A stretch of DNA of 64,000 nucleotides, taken from contig NZ_MTAV01000002.1 of the NCBI RefSeq assembly GCF_002154695.1, positions 186,001 to 250,000 of the forward strand, written 5' to 3'. Below are positions 35,402 through 45,361 of this stretch, one piece after another. Below the pieces are notes generated by a model. The model saw nothing but the letters and a program-made list of their open reading frames with translations, had not been told where the DNA came from and ran no database searches. Within the stretch, counting starts at the first letter, position 1, and each line of letters starts with the position of its first letter. The stretch is from Nostoc sp. T09 (GTDB lineage: Bacteria > Cyanobacteriota > Cyanobacteriia > Cyanobacteriales > Nostocaceae). The position numbers and the translations under genes were made by a program.

Positions 35402-36793
35402 GTGATTGTGTCTCAACTGCCTTCTCAACCCACTGACAGTAATGGTAGTGCTGCAACTGATGTAACTCCAGTCGTAGCGCTGAAAGAACTCGTGTCAAGG
35501 CTGCACCGGGAACAGAACAAAATTCAGGATTTGTTAAGTTCTTTAGGATTTGCCCTCAGAAGCTTCAATAATTTGAATCAATTTTTGGAGCTGATTCCGC
35601 TGATGGCAACCAGAGTCACAGATGGGGACGGTAGCGCCCTATTTCTGTACAAACCTAACGGTCAAGTCAGATTAGAACAACTACACTGGCAAGATAGTGG
35701 TCAGCGTCGGAATATTCGTAAAGCCCTAGAAACAGCTACTAGTCAAATCACCCTTGTGCCAAATACTGCCCCTCTAGCAACCGCAACGGGGATTTTGGAC
35801 GATCAAATGCATCGTTATTTGGGGCCAGATGTGCAAATCTTTGGCACGGCTATTTTGGTAAAACATACAGAACGGGGATGGCTATATGTTTTAAGCCGCG
35901 ATCCAGAATATAGCTGGACAGAAACTAGACAAAAGTTAGTCCGGTTAGTAGCAGATCAAACCGCAGTAGCGATTGAAAACGATGAACTAGCAGTCGAACT
36001 AAGGAAGAAAGAACGCCTAGATCAAGAACTAGAAATTGGTGCAGAAATTCAACGGCGACTCCTACCACGTCAATGTCCGATCATTCCGGGTGCGGTATTG
36101 GCTGCACGCTGTAAACCTGCTAATCGTGTTGGTGGAGACTACTACGACTTTATTCCCACCAATCAAAATCGGATTCAGCTAAACCCTAAAACTGGTTTGG
36201 AAAGTGGGACTTTGGGTTTAGTAATTGGGGATGTCATGGGTAAAGGTGTCCCCGCCGGGCTGATTATGACGATGATGCGGGGAATGTTACGGGGAGAAGT
36301 ATTGCATGGTAATTCTCCCTCAAAGATTCTGCAAAACTTAAATCGAGTCATGTATGCGGATTTAGAAAATTCTCACCGCTTTGTGACGTTATTTTACTCA
36401 GAATATAATCCTCTAACGCGAATTTTATCTTACAGTAACGCTGCACATAACCCTCCTTTGTGGTGGCACGCAGCAACAAAAACTGTAACCAGGTTAGATA
36501 CCTTGGGAATGCTGATTGGTTTAGATGCTAATAGTCAATATGAAGATGCCCAGGCACAATTAGAACCTGGGGATACAGTTATTTACTATACAGATGGCTT
36601 AACTGATGCAGCAGCAGCGGGTGGCGATCGCTTCGACGAAGAAAACTTTGTTGCTTGCTTTAGTGCTGCTTGTAGATATTGTGATGGACCAGAAGAAATT
36701 GTAGAATACCTGTTTGACCAAGTGCAGCAATTCATCGGTGATGAGAAACAAAACACCGATGATATGACATTAGTAGTTTTACAAATTGAATAG
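35402..36793 (+). CDS. GAF domain/PP2C-type serine phosphatase (RsbU family)
   Basis: A 463-residue protein with a GAF-like sensor (about 35-195; LVRLVADQTAVAIENDEL at its end), a short coiled linker (ELRKKERLDQELEIGAEIQRRL), then a SpoIIE/RsbU PP2C catalytic domain: NRVGGDYYDF (metal Asp residues), VIGDVMGKGVPAGLIMTMM, SNAAHNPPLWW, YYTDGLTDA and KQNTDDMTLVVL. Such enzymes dephosphorylate anti-sigma-factor antagonists in partner-switching pathways that set stress or developmental responses. The GAF ligand is unknown. The start is GTG at 35402, or GTG at 35408; a stop lies just upstream. It is a single gene, with GTCATTAATCATTAGTCATT-type repeats after the stop. Confidence 0.9.
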   Translation: MIVSQLPSQPTDSNGSAATDVTPVVALKELVSRLHREQNKIQDLLSSLGFALRSFNNLNQFLELIPLMATRVTDGDGSALFLYKPNGQVRLEQLHWQDSGQRRNIRKALETATSQITLVPNTAPLATATGILDDQMHRYLGPDVQIFGTAILVKHTERGWLYVLSRDPEYSWTETRQKLVRLVADQTAVAIENDELAVELRKKERLDQELEIGAEIQRRLLPRQCPIIPGAVLAARCKPANRVGGDYYDFIPTNQNRIQLNPKTGLESGTLGLVIGDVMGKGVPAGLIMTMMRGMLRGEVLHGNSPSKILQNLNRVMYADLENSHRFVTLFYSEYNPLTRILSYSNAAHNPPLWWHAATKTVTRLDTLGMLIGLDANSQYEDAQAQLEPGDTVIYYTDGLTDAAAAGGDRFDEENFVACFSAACRYCDGPEEIVEYLFDQVQQFIGDEKQNTDDMTLVVLQIE

Positions 36794-36876
36794 TTCTTCG
36801 TCATTAGTCATTAATCATTAGTCATTTGTCCTTTGTCGAAAACTAATGGCCAATGACTAATAACCAATGATCAATA

Positions 36877-37858
36877 TCAAAACACTATTGTCCAACCTTG
36901 CTTACGGGAATCTTCCCTAGTATAGGAAACACCATCAATCTTGATTCCTTTGTTATCAAGTAGGGTAATAATGCCGCCATTATTATCTAGTTGGATGCCA
37001 TCTTTACCTAAAGAGACTTTGATAACTTCGCCTGGATTAATAGTGCCTTTGAGGGGCTGCTTGCGCTTGAGGCGATCGGCAATTGTCCAACCACTTAAAT
37101 CAACTTTATCTGGTGAGGTATTAATTAAAATCACCGTCTCTTTAGCAACATCATCACCAGCCGGATTCACCAAAGCCGCAATAATGCGGATTGCTGCTGT
37201 TGCCGCAATTGGCGTAATTTCATCTATTCTGTTACCAGTAGTGTCATCGGTATGGAACGATTGGGACTGGAAGGCTAAAAATATGCCCACCCACTGATTC
37301 CGTGCAGGATAGTGAATTAGCAGTCCCCCATCTTGCCAAACACCATTATCTTTTTGGAATTGACCGGCATTACCCTGGTTAAAGTGGATGTCATGAATAC
37401 CGTTCCCAGGAAGAAAACCAAAATACTTGTCCTTCACATCTGCTTCTGGACCCCAAAAGTACTGCTTCTGGTGAAGCGATCGCCCGCCCAATGTATAATT
37501 CCAGCAACTCGTTGAGGTCGTTGTCTGGTCCGGGAACGTTGTAAGGCAATGGCTTCATCTGCTTTGGATCGAATAGATTCCCTCGAATGTAGTCTAAAGC
37601 GACTCCGCCAGGTTTACGCGGCAACTCATTAAAGCCAAAATTTAACTCTTGTAGTTCCTTAGTGATGGGGTGAGAGAAGTTTTCGTCAATTAAGTATAGT
37701 AATTCTGAAGGGCTTTCCTTTGATTTGACATTGATGGCAATGCGATATTTATTCTTCTTGTCGTCAGTTACCAGAACTTGATAATGGGGAGATGATCCTT
37801 CACCAAGCTTGCGATCCACCGCTTGGCATTTTAGAACCCCATAATTTTTTAATGGCAT
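36877..37858 (-). pseudogene. DUF2278/lamin-tail protein, frameshifted
   Basis: Two overlapping minus-strand frames together encode one DUF2278 (YukJ-like) protein with a C-terminal lamin-tail-type domain. The first begins at the ATG at 37858 (MPLKNYGVLKCQAV, behind AGGAGA) and runs through NVPGPDNDLNELLELYIGRAIASPEA. It then leaves frame near 37460, where the second frame continues YFWGPEADVKDKYFGF, then GNGIHDIHFNQGN and VWQDGGLLIHYPA, through to VDLSGWTIADRL at the lamin-tail part. The break lies between two copies of CCAGAAGCAG, so slippage or a small deletion is likely. As written, neither half can fold as the family. A sequencing error is the other explanation. Confidence 0.75.
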
Positions 37859-38034
37859 CTGTATTCTCCTAAATTTCTCTGTAGACAAAGCTGGTCTAAT
37901 ATTTTACTTACTTTGTTTATAGATAATTTAAGTAAAAGTTAAACTATCTAGATCAATCAGCTATCATGTTCAATCTTGGCTAAGTATGGTGAGATACAGT
38001 AGTACACTGTTGGGTAATTTTTTTCTGTAATCAA

Positions 38035-38658
38035 TCACCGACAAATCAGCCCTAGCCAATGGGGGTAACCAAAAGAATCTGCGATCGCTAATGTGGAATT
38101 GCGATAAGTATGGAATACCCAATTGGCTGTAGCTTTAAGATTTTCCTGCCGACGGCTATCTTCGCCAAACGCTTCAAAAGCCAGACTCCACCAAGCATTT
38201 TCTTGAACCGCCAAATTAGTGATTTCTACACTACAACCGTTATCGATAGGTTCGTTAGTTGCAACGGCTTGTACGGAAAAATCAGCGAAAACTTGAAAAA
38301 GCTGCGAATAGCGAACTTTCTGCACAGTTATCCACGAGGGATTACCTAAAACTATTGCAGGCTGAAAACTTTCACCTTTGGAATCGTCACACAGCCATTT
38401 ACCCCACTTTTCTGCTTTACCAGTGGCTAATTCCCCAAAATCCATTACATCTAGTTCTGCTTGACGCCATTTAACTTCTAGCCTTCCCTGTCGCAGTTTG
38501 ATTCCCAGATAATCACATCCTGGCGAGTAGAGATAAATATCTTCCCGTTCTTCTGGTGATTTTAATGGGTCAATCAGACAATTTGCACAAAACCAAACTT
38601 GAATGTTGTCCGGGAGCTTGCCAGGATAAAACCAGCGCAATTCATTACTGATCAACAT
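38035..38658 (-). CDS. Conserved hypothetical protein
   Basis: A 207-residue soluble protein without signal peptide or membrane helix. It starts MLISNELRWFYPGKLPDNIQ and has a pair of cysteines (FCANC, 28-31) and SPEEREDIYLYSPGCDYLGIK, then LRQGRLEVKWRQAEL. This layout recalls CYTH/triphosphate-tunnel-like proteins that read charged substrates (alternating strands with Arg/Lys), but the key EXEXK motif was not seen. The product is not recognised with confidence. The gene faces the same way as the broken DUF2278 gene. ATG start at 38658. Confidence 0.6.
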   Translation of the reverse strand: MLISNELRWFYPGKLPDNIQVWFCANCLIDPLKSPEEREDIYLYSPGCDYLGIKLRQGRLEVKWRQAELDVMDFGELATGKAEKWGKWLCDDSKGESFQPAIVLGNPSWITVQKVRYSQLFQVFADFSVQAVATNEPIDNGCSVEITNLAVQENAWWSLAFEAFGEDSRRQENLKATANWVFHTYRNSTLAIADSFGYPHWLGLICR

Positions 38659-38773
38659 AAATTCGTTGATTAACTTTAGTTATTTAACAATAAAGAATAC
38701 ATCCGTCAGGAGTCAGAATTCTCTTGCTTGTATTCTGTGCGACTGGCGAATGAATAAATGGGTTTAAGTCTCC

Positions 38774-38833
38774 CACCAAATCATAGATTTGGTGGTCTTC
38801 AATCAGTGGCGGGTTTAAATCCCCCACTGATTG
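38774..38833. repeat. Pair of adjacent palindromic hairpins
   Basis: CACCAAATC/GATTTGGTG spans 38774-38794 and CAATCAGTGG/CCACTGATTG spans 38800-38833. Both are preceded by a shared GGGTTTAA(G/A)TC word, so the block is an imperfect direct repeat of two hairpins. It lies between the divergent hypothetical gene and the PsbP-like gene. ATTCTGAATTCTGAATTCTG follows directly. Confidence 0.6.
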
Positions 38834-38935
38834 CATTCTGAATTCTGAATTCTGGTTTAATAGCGTCCCTGTTGATGGGACAATGAGAAATTGTGCCTGC
38901 CTTATTTTGCTTCCAGTCCAAAGGAATTTATAAAA

Positions 38936-39481
38936 ATGTGGAAACGAATTGCATTCATGTTGCTATTGGTATTGAGCTTTAGCCTAAGTAACCCTGATGT
39001 AGCAGCTGCGGCGGGACTCAAAAGCTTTGTAAACACTACTAATGGCTATGAGTTCTCATATCCTAACGGCTGGTTGCAAGTTAAAGTTGCCAACGGTCCT
39101 GATGTAGTGTTTCATGATTTGATTGAAATCAGTGAAAATGTCTCAGTAGTAATTAGTCCCGTTCCAGAAGGTGAAACTTTGGCACAACTGGGGACACCAA
39201 CAGAAGTAGGATATAAGCTGGGTAAAGCTGCTCTCGCTCCCCCTGACTCAGGTCGTTCAGCTGAATTAGTCAATGCTTTTGAACGGGAATCTGATGGGAA
39301 GACATACTACATCCTAGAGTATGCGGTTAAACTGCCCAATCAGCAACAGCGACACAATATCGCTAGCGTTGCTGTTAGCCGTGGTAAACTTTTTACTTTT
39401 AATGCCTCAATTCCAGAAAGACGTTGGCAGAAAGTTAAACCTGCTATGGAAGAGGTTGTAAATTCATTTTTAGTTTATTAA
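38936..39481 (+). CDS. Photosystem II PsbP-like protein (CyanoP)
   Basis: A 181-residue protein from the ATG at 38936 (AAGGAATT ahead of it); an in-frame ATG 15 codons upstream would add a poor leader. Residues 1-26 form a signal peptide (MWKRIAFMLLLVLSFSLS to AAAAG), so it is exported to the thylakoid lumen. The mature part starts GLKSFVNTTNGYEFSYPNGW, then VVFHDLIEISENVSVVISP, KTYYILEYAVKLPN and RHNIASVAVSRGKLFTFNAS, all hallmarks of the PsbP fold. In cyanobacteria CyanoP helps early photosystem II assembly. Other cyanobacterial forms are lipoproteins; no Cys follows the signal here. Confidence 0.9.
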   Translation: MWKRIAFMLLLVLSFSLSNPDVAAAAGLKSFVNTTNGYEFSYPNGWLQVKVANGPDVVFHDLIEISENVSVVISPVPEGETLAQLGTPTEVGYKLGKAALAPPDSGRSAELVNAFERESDGKTYYILEYAVKLPNQQQRHNIASVAVSRGKLFTFNASIPERRWQKVKPAMEEVVNSFLVY

Positions 39482-39555
39482 TTGATAATGGGGAATGGGT
39501 AAAGATTAATAGTTAATTTTTAATTCCTCTTTTCCCCTTCTTTTTCTACTTTGAT

Positions 39556-40149
39556 ATGGTTATTCCACCGTTTGTACTTGCTTCTGCTTCACCAGCGCGA
39601 CACCGCTTACTACAAACTGTTGGCATTGAACCAATAGTTTGCCCTAGCGATTTTGATGAATCGCAAATCCAATTAAACGATCCTAGTCAATTGGTGCAAA
39701 CTCTTTCGCAGCGCAAAGCGGAAACTGTAGTTCCGCAGTTTGAATCAGCTTTGATTATGGGTTGCGATTCGGTTTTGGCTGTTAATGGTGAGATTCACGG
39801 TAAACCTGCCAACGCTCAAGAAGCGATCGCCCGTTGGCAGATTATGCAAGGTAAATTTGGCGACCTTTACACAGGCCATACCTTGATTGACCTAGCGCAA
39901 AACCGCAGTGTGGTGAAGTGTCAGGTGACTAGGGTTTACTTTGCCCAAATGAGCGATCGCGACATTCAAGCTTATGTGGCTACAGGTGAACCTCTCAAAT
40001 GTGCTGGTGCTTTTGCGCTTGAAGGTTTTGGTAGTTTATTTGTAGAAAAAATTGCAGGTTGTCACAGCAACGTCATTGGTCTAAGTTTACCTTTGCTGCG
40101 CCAAATGCTAGCAGAACTAGGATACAACGTCGTTGATTTCTGGCCTTAG
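39556..40149 (+). CDS. maf: Maf family nucleotide pyrophosphatase
   Basis: A 197-residue Maf/HAM1-type protein: [16 protein letters not shown] at the N-terminus, the active-site FDESQIQ (about residues 33-39), [22 protein letters not shown] (metal-binding), [16 protein letters not shown] and [32 protein letters not shown]. Maf enzymes hydrolyse non-canonical or methylated nucleoside triphosphates and are tied to control of septum formation. Start ATG at 39556 has no clear ribosome site. The stop is 14 bp from the end of a convergent small gene. Confidence 0.93.
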   Translation: MVIPPFVLASASPARHRLLQTVGIEPIVCPSDFDESQIQLNDPSQLVQTLSQRKAETVVPQFESALIMGCDSVLAVNGEIHGKPANAQEAIARWQIMQGKFGDLYTGHTLIDLAQNRSVVKCQVTRVYFAQMSDRDIQAYVATGEPLKCAGAFALEGFGSLFVEKIAGCHSNVIGLSLPLLRQMLAELGYNVVDFWP

Positions 40150-40163
40150 TCAAAAGTCAATGG

Positions 40164-40418
40164 CTAATAACTAAACTGCCTAGTATGCAGTACTGCTTCT
40201 CCATGATCGGGAATCCAGGCCAGCCACTCGTCTTCCGCAACCTGGCACAATAACAGTGCTTCCTCAAAACTAAAAGGATTAGGAAGTTGCAGCAGTTTCA
40301 CCCAACTAGAAGCGACAAACTTCTGTGATGGCTCTTGGGCGTAATACTTGCTGGTAATATCCAGATTCCGCCTTCTGAGTTGCACTGCAAAATCTGGTCT
40401 TTCAGAATCTAGTTTCAT
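40164..40418 (-). CDS. Small conserved cyanobacterial protein
   Basis: An 84-residue protein, MKLDSERPDFAVQLRRRNLD, then YYAQEPSQKFVASSWVKLLQ, FSFEEALLLCQVAEDEWLAWIPDHGEA. I recall near-identical small proteins in other Nostocales, which argues it is real, but no function is known to me. It is soluble and slightly acidic, with a Trp-rich C-terminus (EDEWLAWIPDHG). It sits tail-to-tail with maf and head-to-head with pcyA, 185 bp away. Confidence 0.72.
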   Translation of the reverse strand: MKLDSERPDFAVQLRRRNLDITSKYYAQEPSQKFVASSWVKLLQLPNPFSFEEALLLCQVAEDEWLAWIPDHGEAVLHTRQFSY

Positions 40419-40603
40419 AGCTAATGGACTAATCTCAAATATATTCTGTAACTAAGGATACAAAATAAATAATACTATTGAAAAGTAACCGTTTTATAAC
40501 TTTACGTTGGATGGGTGTAAGTGTTTGCTTATGTTGCAACCTAGAACAGCTAGGGCGCGGCTAGTTGTAGACTGGCAACTAGACCATATTCCCCAGCTAC
40601 AAT

Positions 40604-41341
40604 ATGTCATTTACTTCTACTCCCTCACTGCGTGAGCAACAACATCCTCTAATTCGTCAGCTGGCTGATTGTATTGAGACAGCTTGGCATCAGTATTTGG
40701 ATTTGTCGCCTTACAATTTACCTGCGGAATTGGGGTATGTGGAAGGCAGACTTGAGGGTGAAAAACTGACCATTGAAAACCGCTGCTATCAGACACCCCA
40801 GTTCCGCAAAATGCACTTAGAACTGGCTAAGGTAGGAAATATGCTAGATATTTTGCATTGCGTCATGTTTCCTTGCCCAGAATATAACCTACCGATGTTT
40901 GGTTGCGATTTAGTGGGCGGTAGGGGACAAATTAGCGCGGCGATCGCAGACCTTTCACCTGTGAGTTTAGATCGCACCTTACCAGAATCTTATACTTCGG
41001 CGCTGTCAGCTTTAAAAGGGGTAAACTTCTCCCAACCCCGGGAATTACCAGAATGGGGACATATCTTTTCTGATTTTTGTATCTTTATTCGCCCCAGTTC
41101 TCCAGAAGAAGAAACGCTGTTTCTATCACGGGTACAGGAATTTTTAACAGTTCATTGTCAGCAAGCGATCGCCTCTAGTCCCGTTTCAGCTGAACAAATG
41201 CAGCAAATTTTGGCTGGACAACGCAACTATTGCACCCAACAGCAGCAAAATGACAAAACCCGTCGCGTACTCGAAAAAGCTTTCGGCCCTGTTTGGGCAG
41301 AAAATTATATGACCACAGTTTTGTTTGATCTTCCAGATTAA
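40604..41341 (+). CDS. pcyA: Phycocyanobilin:ferredoxin oxidoreductase
   Basis: A 245-residue PcyA, which reduces biliverdin IXa to phycocyanobilin in two 2-electron steps from ferredoxin. The product is the chromophore of phycobilisomes and cyanobacteriochromes. Residues that match the known catalytic set are Glu73, His85 and Asp102 (in [20 protein letters not shown] and FGCDLVGG), offset by 3 from the Synechocystis numbering. The C-terminal [22 protein letters not shown] and [17 protein letters not shown] are typical. Length is normal. A strong hairpin at 41438-41462 follows. Confidence 0.96.
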   Translation: MSFTSTPSLREQQHPLIRQLADCIETAWHQYLDLSPYNLPAELGYVEGRLEGEKLTIENRCYQTPQFRKMHLELAKVGNMLDILHCVMFPCPEYNLPMFGCDLVGGRGQISAAIADLSPVSLDRTLPESYTSALSALKGVNFSQPRELPEWGHIFSDFCIFIRPSSPEEETLFLSRVQEFLTVHCQQAIASSPVSAEQMQQILAGQRNYCTQQQQNDKTRRVLEKAFGPVWAENYMTTVLFDLPD

Positions 41342-41437
41342 TCACTAGTTATATACAGAGAAAGTTTTTTTAGATGGGGAAGATAGCAAAGACAAACAGA
41401 GACTTCTTCAACAATTCTCCCTAGTCCCTCCAAAGTT

Positions 41438-41462
41438 CTCAGCGCCGCAAGTCGGCGCTGAG
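41438..41462 (+). terminator. Hairpin terminator after pcyA
   Basis: CTCAGCGCCG at 41438-41447 pairs perfectly with CGGCGCTGAG at 41453-41462 over 5 nt, a GC-rich 10-bp stem 96 bp downstream of the pcyA stop. The tail ACTTCTGTATTTAT is only moderately T-rich, as is common in cyanobacteria. Confidence 0.6.
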
Positions 41463-42514
41463 ACTTCTGTATTTATCTCCCTTTCCTTTGCATATCCTCA
41501 TCTGTAGGTTCTGTTACGTTTTCCAGAAACTGATGAATGTAGAATTCATTTAACCAAAGTTTGATGGAGTGAGTCAAAACTAGCAGAGAGACTAAGTCTT
41601 TGGAGTGGATATCTAAAGACACTTGGTTGTCTTGTGGATATGGATATAAGTCAAAAACTCTGCTTATAAGTTAACCAGAAAGTTAAGGAAAAAGAGATGT
41701 TAGGACTTCTCTATTTGATAGATATTTTTTAGTTGATCAATGACCGACTGAAGGTCAACTCACTTTCGTAACTAAATTGGGTTCACCAATGCAAACAGCT
41801 GATTTTCATATTCTCTTTTACTTTTGTAACTAAATATAGCCCCTGCCAATCAAGCTGTGAACTTATCTCTGAGTAGATGTAACCTTGAACCTCAAAAAAC
41901 TTATTTATCTTTTAGACAAGTGGCAAGATTTTGGTTTTCGATATTTGCCCTTGTTGATTTCAAGGTAATCAACTCTTTCAGACTACCCATACTTAGGTGC
42001 AGCTAGAAATATTCATTCAATCAACAAAGTTCTTTTTGTCAGCATCATCACCAGCAAAAAGTTTGCAAGTGCTAAGGCAACATTTTTACGAGATTTCACC
42101 TTCATAAGCTTGATGTCGATAATGTTACCTTTACTAAGCTCCACGGCATCACTTCAGTTAATTAAAGCATCTATCTGGTGGAGTAAAACTGCTAAAAACT
42201 AGAAATTTTTGCAGGTACAATACGCTTTCACCATCACAGGCTATGTCAAAGACATCTGCCGCCAAAGCGTCTACGCAATTGTCATCCTCTCATACTTAAT
42301 TCAGTTCACTAATGACTGTATGAGAAGCTGGCTGTTCACTAAAAAACCTGTTTGATTAGTGCAACAAGGCAAAAATTACTATACAGTTGAAAACTCTAAA
42401 AATGATTATATAAACTTTCTTTCTGCCTACTAAATTCTGCATTTTCACATTAGTCAAACTGCGCATAAGTCGCTTTTTTCAATCAGCACAATTCAGATAA
42501 ATGGGCAATATATC
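41463..42514. other. Long gap upstream of devB
   Basis: About 1.05 kb without a supported gene. It contains a duplicated motif, TCGTAACTAAAT near 41767 and TTGTAACTAAAT near 41825; CTCATAC/GTATGAG arms near 42289-42324; and GCGTCTACGC at 42268-42276, the same small repeat word seen inside the hpsJ-like gene. The NtcA consensus GTA-N8-TAC was searched for by eye and no exact match was found; GTA-N8-TAG occurs at 41826. The devB promoter should lie in the last few hundred bases. Confidence 0.5.
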
Positions 42515-43933
42515 ATGTCAAGGGTGACTGAGAAGCCACAGTTAAGGGAGCAGCCAGTTGATCAACCTAAAGTTTGGTGGAGCATTGCTGTAGCCCTACC
42601 AATAGTAATCGCTGTCGGCGTCCTAGGTACAGCCAAAGTCGAACAGTTGAAAAAGTTAGCTTCGTCCGTTCCCATTAGGCCAATGAGCAACAGTATCACT
42701 GCTGTGGGGCATTTAGAACCACGTGGAGAAGTACTTAAGTTATCTGCGCCAATGGCGGGGATGCAAGCGGCGTCGCGAGTTCAACAACTCTTAATTAGAG
42801 AGGGCGACAAGGTCAAACAAGGTCAAGTAGTTGCGATTTTGGATAACCACGACACTCAAACAGCTGGACTGGAAGAAGCAAAAGCAAAACTGCAAGAATC
42901 TCGAGCCAATTTAGCACAAGTAAGAGCTGGCTCACCAAGAGATATTCAAGCCCAAACATCTGTAATTGCTCGCTTACAAGCCCAGTTACGCGGAGAAAGG
43001 GATGCACAGCAAGCAACGATCGCGCGGATCGCAGCCCAGTTAAGTGGCGAAAAACTCGCTCAACAAGCAATGGTTAATCGCCTAGAAGCGGAACTGGGAG
43101 GGCAAAAAGATACTTTAAGAGCCACACTGACAAGAATACAAGCTGAACAGCGTAATACCCAAGTCGATGCTCAACGCTATGACATGTTGTATAGAGAAGG
43201 TGCAATTTCTCAACAGGAGCGAGATAGAAGGCGCTTAAGCGCAATTACTAGTAATCAGCAGGTTGTAGAAAGCCAAGCTACTCTCAAGCAGACTATTGCA
43301 ACTATTAGACAGCAAATTGCTGAAGCTAGAGCTAATCAAGTCAAAACCTTATCTACCTTACAACAGCAGCTGATTGAAGCCAAAGTTAACCGCGATAAAA
43401 CTGTAGCAACTTTGCAAAGGCAAATCGACGAAGAAAGAGCCAAACTCAACAGACTTCTAGAAGTCCGCCCCACTGACGTGCAAATGGCACAAGCGCAAGT
43501 AAGTAATGCGATCGCAATGGTGAGAAAAGCGGAAGCAGAACTCAAACTGAGCTATGTTCTAGCCCCAATTAATGGTGAAATTTTAAAAATTCACACCAAG
43601 TCAGGAGAAGCCATTAATCAAATGGGAATTGCTGAAATTGGGCAAACCGATCAAATGTTCGTCATCGCTGAAGTAGCTGAAGATAGTATTGGTAGAGTGC
43701 GTCTCGGTCAAAATGCCACTGTTAGTAGTGACAATGGAGCCTTTACTAGCGAATTAAGGGGAACAGTTACTGAGATTGGTAGAAAAATTGGCAAAAAAGA
43801 TGTGCTGAATACAGATCCAGCCGCAGATGTAGATGCCAGAGTTGTAGAAGTGAAAATTGCTCTGACTCCAGAAGATAGCTCAAAAGTTGCAGGCTTAACC
43901 TACGCAAAGGTTGTAGTTGAAATTAATAACTAA
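42515..43933 (+). CDS. devB: ABC exporter membrane fusion protein, DevB family
   Basis: A 472-residue HlyD-type periplasmic adaptor. It has a single N-terminal anchor (about residues 22-39), a lipoyl-like half (GHLEPRGEVLKLSAPMAG, then VQQLLIREGDKVKQGQVVA), a long coiled-coil hairpin (about 115-335, rich in Gln, Ala, Arg and Glu), the second lipoyl half LSYVLAPINGEILKIHTKSGEAI, and a beta-barrel domain (MFVIAEVAEDSIGRVRLGQNA). DevB links the inner-membrane exporter DevCA to a TolC-type pore; in Anabaena it carries heterocyst glycolipids. Several devBCA copies exist per genome, so the cargo here is not certain. ATG start. Confidence 0.88.
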   Translation: MSRVTEKPQLREQPVDQPKVWWSIAVALPIVIAVGVLGTAKVEQLKKLASSVPIRPMSNSITAVGHLEPRGEVLKLSAPMAGMQAASRVQQLLIREGDKVKQGQVVAILDNHDTQTAGLEEAKAKLQESRANLAQVRAGSPRDIQAQTSVIARLQAQLRGERDAQQATIARIAAQLSGEKLAQQAMVNRLEAELGGQKDTLRATLTRIQAEQRNTQVDAQRYDMLYREGAISQQERDRRRLSAITSNQQVVESQATLKQTIATIRQQIAEARANQVKTLSTLQQQLIEAKVNRDKTVATLQRQIDEERAKLNRLLEVRPTDVQMAQAQVSNAIAMVRKAEAELKLSYVLAPINGEILKIHTKSGEAINQMGIAEIGQTDQMFVIAEVAEDSIGRVRLGQNATVSSDNGAFTSELRGTVTEIGRKIGKKDVLNTDPAADVDARVVEVKIALTPEDSSKVAGLTYAKVVVEINN

Positions 43934-44164
43934 GCAATTCAAAATTTTAAATAACTAGCCTTGTTTTAGCAAGCTAATGAGTTACTAACTTTACACAAAA
44001 TCAACGTGTAAAATTTTAGTAATTTCAAGCTCATATAAACAGCTTTTAATATCAAACTTTCTTACTAATTTTTATGTGATCTTGTTTGAGATTGCTAGAA
44101 AATTATTTTGATTAAAACTTGTACTCTATAATCCAAAATCTCAAATGTAAAATTGGTATTAGTA

Positions 44165-45361
44165 ATGATAAATGAATTAATTGCTGGGATTCTTCAACCC
44201 CATAAGCTCAACAAAAAAATACCTTTATCATGGCTACAACTAACAAGGGAAAGAACTCGCTTGGCCGTGGCTCTGGCAGGGATTGGCTTTGCCGATATTT
44301 TGATGTTTATGCAATTAGGTTTCCGAGATGCTTTGTATTTTAGTAACGTTCGTTTCCATAGTAGCTTGCAGGGCGACATTATTTTAATTAATAGTCAATC
44401 TAATGCTGTCCTATCAATGAAAAGTTTTTCCCAACGGCGATTATATAAAGCTTTAGATTTACCAACAGTACAATCAGTACATGGAATATATCTGGACTAT
44501 ACAAGCTGGAAAAATCCTGAAACAGGCCGTCCTCGTAGCATTCTAGTATTTGGATTTAATCCTGAAGTCAACTTATTTAACTTACCTGGAGTTCAAGAAA
44601 ATTTAGAGCGATTGAAACTGCCTGATGTAGTGTTATATGACCGTTCTTCTAGGGTAGAGTATGGACCAATTGCCGCTAATTTTGACCAAGGTAAAACTGT
44701 AACAGCAGAAGTACGGCGGCGGCGAATAAAAGTAGGAGGACTATTTACTTTAGGTGCATCATTTGGGGCTGACGGTAACCTAATTACTAGTGATGTCAAC
44801 TTCTTACGAATATTCAACAATCGTCAGCGAGGTTTAATTGATATTGGAGTTATTAAATTAAAGCCAGGAGCAAACGCTACTACTGTCACTCAAGACTTAA
44901 GAAATTATTTACCTAAAGAAATCAATGTTTTAACTAAGCAAGAATTCATCGACTTTGAACGCAATTACTGGGCTAGTAGTACCGCTATTGGATTTATTTT
45001 TACTTTAGGTACAATTATGGGTTTCATTGTAGGAACTGTAATTGTTTATCAAATACTTTATACAGAAGTAGCCGATCATTTAGCGGAGTATGCTACTTTG
45101 AAAGCCATAGGATATACACAAAATTATTTATTAAAAGTAATCTTACAAGAGGCATTAATATTAGCAGTAATCGGGTATATGCCTGGATTTACTTTTGCTT
45201 TATTTATGTATAAGACTGCTAGAGATGCAACATTATTACCAGTATTTATGAGTCTTGATAGAGCAGTATTAGTGCTGCTTTTAACTATGGTAATGTGCTT
45301 TATTTCTGGTGCAATAGCTGTGCGCAAATTACGCTCAGCAGATCCGGCAGATATATTCTAG
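44165..45361 (+). CDS. devC: ABC exporter permease, DevC family
   Basis: A 398-residue permease of the MacB/FtsX class. It starts MINELIAGILQPHKLNKKIP at the ATG at 44165; an upstream TTG opens the frame but is less likely. Helix 1 lies at about 36-54 (LAVALAGIGFADILMFMQLG), followed by a large extracytoplasmic domain, then three helices in the C-terminal FtsX part (about 275-305, 325-350 and 360-385), with the usual SADPADIF end. It forms the membrane part of the DevBCA exporter. The 231-bp gap after devB is AT-rich, without hairpins. Co-transcription with devB and devA is the usual arrangement. Confidence 0.88.
   Translation: MINELIAGILQPHKLNKKIPLSWLQLTRERTRLAVALAGIGFADILMFMQLGFRDALYFSNVRFHSSLQGDIILINSQSNAVLSMKSFSQRRLYKALDLPTVQSVHGIYLDYTSWKNPETGRPRSILVFGFNPEVNLFNLPGVQENLERLKLPDVVLYDRSSRVEYGPIAANFDQGKTVTAEVRRRRIKVGGLFTLGASFGADGNLITSDVNFLRIFNNRQRGLIDIGVIKLKPGANATTVTQDLRNYLPKEINVLTKQEFIDFERNYWASSTAIGFIFTLGTIMGFIVGTVIVYQILYTEVADHLAEYATLKAIGYTQNYLLKVILQEALILAVIGYMPGFTFALFMYKTARDATLLPVFMSLDRAVLVLLLTMVMCFISGAIAVRKLRSADPADIF

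Noticed and set aside
36797-36876. CRISPR-like array of CATTAGTCATTAATC words
   Set aside because: Heptad-type short tandem repeats with no spacer pattern; such runs are common between cyanobacterial genes.
41820-41840. NtcA site upstream of devB
   Set aside because: GTA-N8-TAG at 41826 misses the final base of the consensus, and the site is about 690 bp from devB.
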